DNA from: an uncultured Lachnospiraceae bacterium
Lineage (GTDB): Bacteria; Bacillota; Clostridia; Lachnospirales; Lachnospiraceae
Direction of reading: 5' to 3'
Assembly (NCBI GenBank): GCA_947571775.1
Contig: CANOZK010000001.1
Span: 186,001 to 250,000 of the forward strand
DNA: 64,000 nt
Position numbers and translations under genes: made by a program
Shown: in pieces, positions 60,640-64,000 of the stretch
Position numbering within the stretch: the stretch's first letter is position 1
Layout of the letters: every line of letters begins with the position of its first letter
The notes under the pieces: model-generated
Database searches by the model: none
What the model was told of the DNA's origin: nothing
Seen by the model: the letters and a program-made list of their open reading frames with translations, nothing else

Positions 60640-61869
60640 ATGCATTTTCAAGTAATAGACGGCGGAGTGACCGCCGCCACCGGATTTCAGGCGGCAGACG
60701 CCACAGCCGGAATTAAGAAAAACGGCCAACCGGATATGGCCATGTTATACAGCAGCAGCCCATGCCGCGCAGCCGGCACTTTTACCACCAATGTAGTCAA
60801 AGCGGCCCCGGTAAAATGGGACCAGGATCTGGTGTTTCACCAGCCTTATGTGCAGGCCGTGGTGTGCAACAGCGGAACCGCCAACGCCTGCACCGGACAG
60901 GAGGGAATGAACGCCTGCCGGGAAACCGCCCAGGAAGCCGCCGTATTTTTACACATTCCCGAAACCGCCGTATTGGTGGCGTCCACCGGTGTGATCGGGC
61001 AGCAGCTTCCCATGGAAAAAATCAAACAAGGCATCTCCCTTTTGACAGACAGATTATCAGACAGCCGAGAGGCCGCAGTGAAAGCAGCCCAGGCAATCCT
61101 GACCACTGACACCGTAAAAAAAGAAGCCGCCGTTACCGTCAACCTGGGCGGAAAAACGGTACATATAGGCGGCATGTGCAAGGGCTCCGGCATGATTCAT
61201 CCGAATATGTGTACTATGCTGAGCTTTGTGACCACAGACGCCTGCATTTCCAAAGAGCTGCTGCAAAAAGCCCTTTCCCAGACTGTGGAGGATACCTACA
61301 ATATGATTTCCGTGGACGGGGACACGTCCACCAACGACACGGTTCTCCTGCTGGCAAACGCTATGGCCGAAAACCCGGAGATCACCGAGGAGAACGAAGA
61401 CTACCAGAAATTTCTGGAGGCCCTCTATTATGTAAATGAAACCCTGGCAAAATCCATCGCCGGAGACGGGGAGGGATGCACCGCCCTATTTGAGGCAAAA
61501 ATCATCGGAGCCGCCGACAAACAGCAGGCCGTCACGCTGGCAAAATCCATCGTCTCTTCCAACCTCACCAAAGCGGCCATCTACGGCCACGACGCCAACT
61601 GGGGAAGAATCCTGTGCGCCATGGGCTACTCCGGCGCAAAATTTGACCCAGAAAAAGTAAATTTGTTTATCGAGAGTGCGGCGGGAAAATTGCAGCTTAT
61701 GAAAAACGGAACCGCCACGGCTTACAGCGAGGAGGAAGCGACTCAGATATTGTCCGAAACATCCGTGACCGCCATCGCCGATATCAAGATGGGCACAGCA
61801 GAGGCAACGGCCTGGGGCTGCGATTTGACCCATGAATACGTCAGCATCAACGCGGATTACCGCTCATAA
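60640..61869 (+). CDS. argJ: Ornithine acetyltransferase / glutamate N-acetyltransferase
   Basis: A 409-residue enzyme that moves the acetyl group from acetylornithine to glutamate, making arginine synthesis cyclic. The self-cleavage site is in [16 protein letters not shown]: cleavage before Thr192 gives the nucleophile. The residue before it is Cys191 rather than the more common Ala. The start at 60640 follows a GGAGGAGG site; longer frames upstream only overlap argC. There is no argA or argE in the window, which fits the cyclic route. Confidence 0.95.
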   Translation: MHFQVIDGGVTAATGFQAADATAGIKKNGQPDMAMLYSSSPCRAAGTFTTNVVKAAPVKWDQDLVFHQPYVQAVVCNSGTANACTGQEGMNACRETAQEAAVFLHIPETAVLVASTGVIGQQLPMEKIKQGISLLTDRLSDSREAAVKAAQAILTTDTVKKEAAVTVNLGGKTVHIGGMCKGSGMIHPNMCTMLSFVTTDACISKELLQKALSQTVEDTYNMISVDGDTSTNDTVLLLANAMAENPEITEENEDYQKFLEALYYVNETLAKSIAGDGEGCTALFEAKIIGAADKQQAVTLAKSIVSSNLTKAAIYGHDANWGRILCAMGYSGAKFDPEKVNLFIESAAGKLQLMKNGTATAYSEEEATQILSETSVTAIADIKMGTAEATAWGCDLTHEYVSINADYRS

Positions 61870-61892
61870 TTTACGCAGGAGGATTTCAAAAA

Positions 61893-62789
61893 ATGGTCAA
61901 TCAAAAATATCTGGATAAGGCGGAAGTCTTGATCGAAGCCCTTCCCTATATCCAGCGCTTTAACCGGAAAATCGTCGTGGTCAAATACGGCGGGAGCGCC
62001 ATGGTGGACAGCGAGCTAAAGAAAAACGTCATCGAGGACGTAGTGCTTTTAAAACTGGTCGGGTTCAAGCCGATTATCGTCCATGGCGGCGGCAAGGAAA
62101 TCAGCCGCTGGGTCGAGAAAGTGGGGATGGAGCCGCATTTCGTCAACGGCCTGCGGGTCACCGACGCCGAAACCATGGAAATGGCAGAGATGGTGCTAAA
62201 CAAAGTAAACAAAGAATTGGTATCCCTGGTACAGTCCCTGGGCGTCAAAGCAGTGGGCGTCAGCGGCAAAGACGGCGGTATGCTCCAGGTAGAGAAGAAA
62301 CTCTCTGGCGGGGAGGATATCGGCTTTGTCGGCCAAATCCAGAAAGTCTCCCCCAAACTTTTGGAAGATTTGCTGGAAAAAGATTTTCTTCCCATTATCT
62401 GCCCAATCGGCATGGATGAACATTTCCAGACTTACAACATCAACGCAGACGACGCCGCCTGTGCCATCGCCTCGGCCATGAATGCGGAAAAACTGGCCTT
62501 TCTGACCGATATCGAAGGGGTTTATCGGGATTCCAGCGATCCAGAAAGCCTGATTTCCGAGCTGCACGTACATGAAGCCCATGATTTGATTGCCCAGGGA
62601 AATGTGGGCGGCGGTATGATCCCCAAACTGAACAACTGCATCCAGGCCATCCACGAAGGCGTCAACCGGGTACATATCCTGGACGGGCGGATTCCCCACA
62701 GTCTGCTTCTGGAAATTTTTACCAACAAAGGAATCGGAACCGCCATCCTGCGGGAAGACGAGGAGAGATATTACCATGAAAACAACTAA
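61893..62789 (+). CDS. argB: Acetylglutamate kinase
   Basis: A 298-residue amino acid kinase that phosphorylates N-acetylglutamate. It has KYGGSAM and VHGGGKEIS for ATP and substrate binding, [10 protein letters not shown] for catalysis and GGMIPKL near the end. The N-terminal helix ([16 protein letters not shown]) typical of hexameric arginine-inhibited forms is present, so feedback control by arginine is likely. It overlaps argD by 14 bases. Confidence 0.96.
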   Translation: MVNQKYLDKAEVLIEALPYIQRFNRKIVVVKYGGSAMVDSELKKNVIEDVVLLKLVGFKPIIVHGGGKEISRWVEKVGMEPHFVNGLRVTDAETMEMAEMVLNKVNKELVSLVQSLGVKAVGVSGKDGGMLQVEKKLSGGEDIGFVGQIQKVSPKLLEDLLEKDFLPIICPIGMDEHFQTYNINADDAACAIASAMNAEKLAFLTDIEGVYRDSSDPESLISELHVHEAHDLIAQGNVGGGMIPKLNNCIQAIHEGVNRVHILDGRIPHSLLLEIFTNKGIGTAILREDEERYYHENN

Positions 62790-63966
62790 CTATATGGAAC
62801 AATCAGAAGAAAACATCCTGCACACCTACAACCGTTATCCCATTGTACTGGAAAGAGGAGAGGGCGTGTATCTGTATGACGCAGACAATAAAAAATACCT
62901 GGATTTTGCAGCGGGAATCGCCGTCAATGCTCTGGGATACGCTCATCCAGCTTACACCAAGGCTTTGCAGGATCAGATGGAAAAACTGATTCATATTTCC
63001 AATTTATATTACAACATTCCTATGATGGAGGCCGGAAAGAAAGTCATCGAGGCCAGCGGCATGGCAAAAGTCTTTTTTACCAACAGCGGTACAGAGGCTA
63101 TCGAAGGGGCCTTGAAAGCGGCAAAAAAATATGCCTTCAGCCGGGACGGCCATGCCGGGCACAGCATCATCGCTATGAATCACTCGTTTCACGGCAGAAG
63201 CGTAGGGGCCCTTTCCGTAACCGGAACCGCTCATTACCGGGAGCCTTTTGAGCCATTGATGGGCAATGTGAAATTCGCCGATTTTAACGTTCTGGATTCT
63301 GTAAAAGCTCTGGTAGACGATACCACCTGCGCCGTCATCTTGGAACCTGTGCAGGGAGAGGGCGGAATCTATCCTGCCAGCCAGGATTTTCTGGAAGGGC
63401 TGCGCCGTCTCTGCGACGAAAAGGATATCCTGCTGATTTTTGACGAAATCCAATGTGGTATGGGAAGAACCGGAGATTATTTTGCCTGGCAGGGCTACGG
63501 CGTGAAACCGGATATCATGACCTGTGCCAAAGCACTGGGCGGCGGCTTCCCCGTGGGCGCGTTCGTGCTGAACGAAAAGGCCGCGGCGGCTTCCCTAAAA
63601 CCTGGTGACCACGGCACCACCTACGGCGGAAATCCACTGGCCTGCACAGCAGTCAGCCAGATCTTTGATATTTTCGCCCAAGAACAGCTTGTGGAACATG
63701 TGCAGGAGCTAAGTCCTTATCTGGAAAAACGGCTGGACGAACTGGCCGCAGAATTCTCTTGTATAAAGGCCCGCAGAGGAAAAGGCTTTATGCAGGGATT
63801 GGAACTAGATGGGGTGCCTGTCGGAGATGTGATAAACCGCGCCATGGAAAACGGCCTGCTGGTAATCTCAGCCGGAGCAAACGTGCTGCGTCTGGTACCG
63901 CCGCTGATTATAGAGAAAACGCATATCGATGAGATGACAGAGAAATTGAGAAACAGTCTGAAATGA
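62776..63966 (+). CDS. argD: Acetylornithine aminotransferase
   Basis: A 396-residue class III PLP aminotransferase making acetylornithine. The cofactor Lys252 is in [14 protein letters not shown]; the [11 protein letters not shown] motif (223-233) binds the PLP ring. The N-terminal [20 protein letters not shown] is typical of ArgD. It overlaps the end of argB, so translation is coupled. The window ends 34 bases after its stop, with no terminator in view. Confidence 0.95.
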   Translation: MKTTNYMEQSEENILHTYNRYPIVLERGEGVYLYDADNKKYLDFAAGIAVNALGYAHPAYTKALQDQMEKLIHISNLYYNIPMMEAGKKVIEASGMAKVFFTNSGTEAIEGALKAAKKYAFSRDGHAGHSIIAMNHSFHGRSVGALSVTGTAHYREPFEPLMGNVKFADFNVLDSVKALVDDTTCAVILEPVQGEGGIYPASQDFLEGLRRLCDEKDILLIFDEIQCGMGRTGDYFAWQGYGVKPDIMTCAKALGGGFPVGAFVLNEKAAAASLKPGDHGTTYGGNPLACTAVSQIFDIFAQEQLVEHVQELSPYLEKRLDELAAEFSCIKARRGKGFMQGLELDGVPVGDVINRAMENGLLVISAGANVLRLVPPLIIEKTHIDEMTEKLRNSLK

Positions 63967-64000
63967 ATTTTGTTTTATAGGGGAATGCCGCATATGCACT

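Overview
The window looks like a chromosomal segment of a motile, spore-forming, low-to-mid GC Firmicute, most likely a Lachnospiraceae member. The reasons are the single very long flagellar operon with Gram-positive features (FliY with CheC-like domains, CheC/CheD/CheV, FlbD, the FliZ-type FliO), SpoVT, a class B sortase, a DUF4317 protein, and strong consensus sigma-A promoters with AGGAGG-type ribosome sites.

Layout. 1-9,660 is a flagellum-associated and housekeeping margin. It holds an edge-truncated gene behind a clear sigma-28 promoter, sortase B with an FAD-dependent dehydrogenase, a HAAS/DUF1700-like membrane protein, methylglyoxal synthase, an XRE regulator, tRNA-Arg(ACG), a nucleotidyltransferase-fold protein that has lost its catalytic aspartates, a second FliD-like protein (also sigma-28), a stand-alone FtsE-like ATPase and a C39-like protease. 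9,765-12,971 is fliD-fliS-fliT-like. 13,305-15,176 is a ParA-ComFB pair on the opposite strand. 15,225-41,628 is the fla/che operon, transcribed leftward from one sigma-A promoter near 41,740. In transcription order it carries flgB, fliE, fliF-fliK, flgD, a flagellar operon protein, flgE, flbD, motA, motB, fliM, cheY, flgC, fliY, fliO-fliR, flhB, flhA, fliA, flgF, flgG, cheC, cheD, cheV and an EAL-HDOD protein. flgC is out of its usual place, and fliL, flhF and flhG are not in the operon.

41,900-50,850 carries nicotinate phosphoribosyltransferase, a VanY-like peptidase, spoVT, hemolysin III, the Trk potassium system, a DUF4317 gene, a 28-residue membrane peptide gene with a convergent antisense promoter (a type I toxin-antitoxin candidate) and a small membrane protein. 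50,930-58,750 carries a MATE exporter broken by one in-frame TGA, a TIGR04076-like protein and a type I restriction-modification system (R-M-S). 58,745-64,000 carries beta-carbonic anhydrase and the argCJBD operon behind a promoter with two tandem ARG boxes.

The most interesting leads are: the ParA-ComFB pair inside the motility region, next to a catalytically degenerate EAL-HDOD protein; a FliY whose linker holds three tandem copies of a CheY-P-binding-like motif; the active-site-less nucleotidyltransferase cotranscribed with the second FliD-like protein; the toxin/antisense locus; and a duplicated hairpin element placed just ahead of the sortase and trkH genes.
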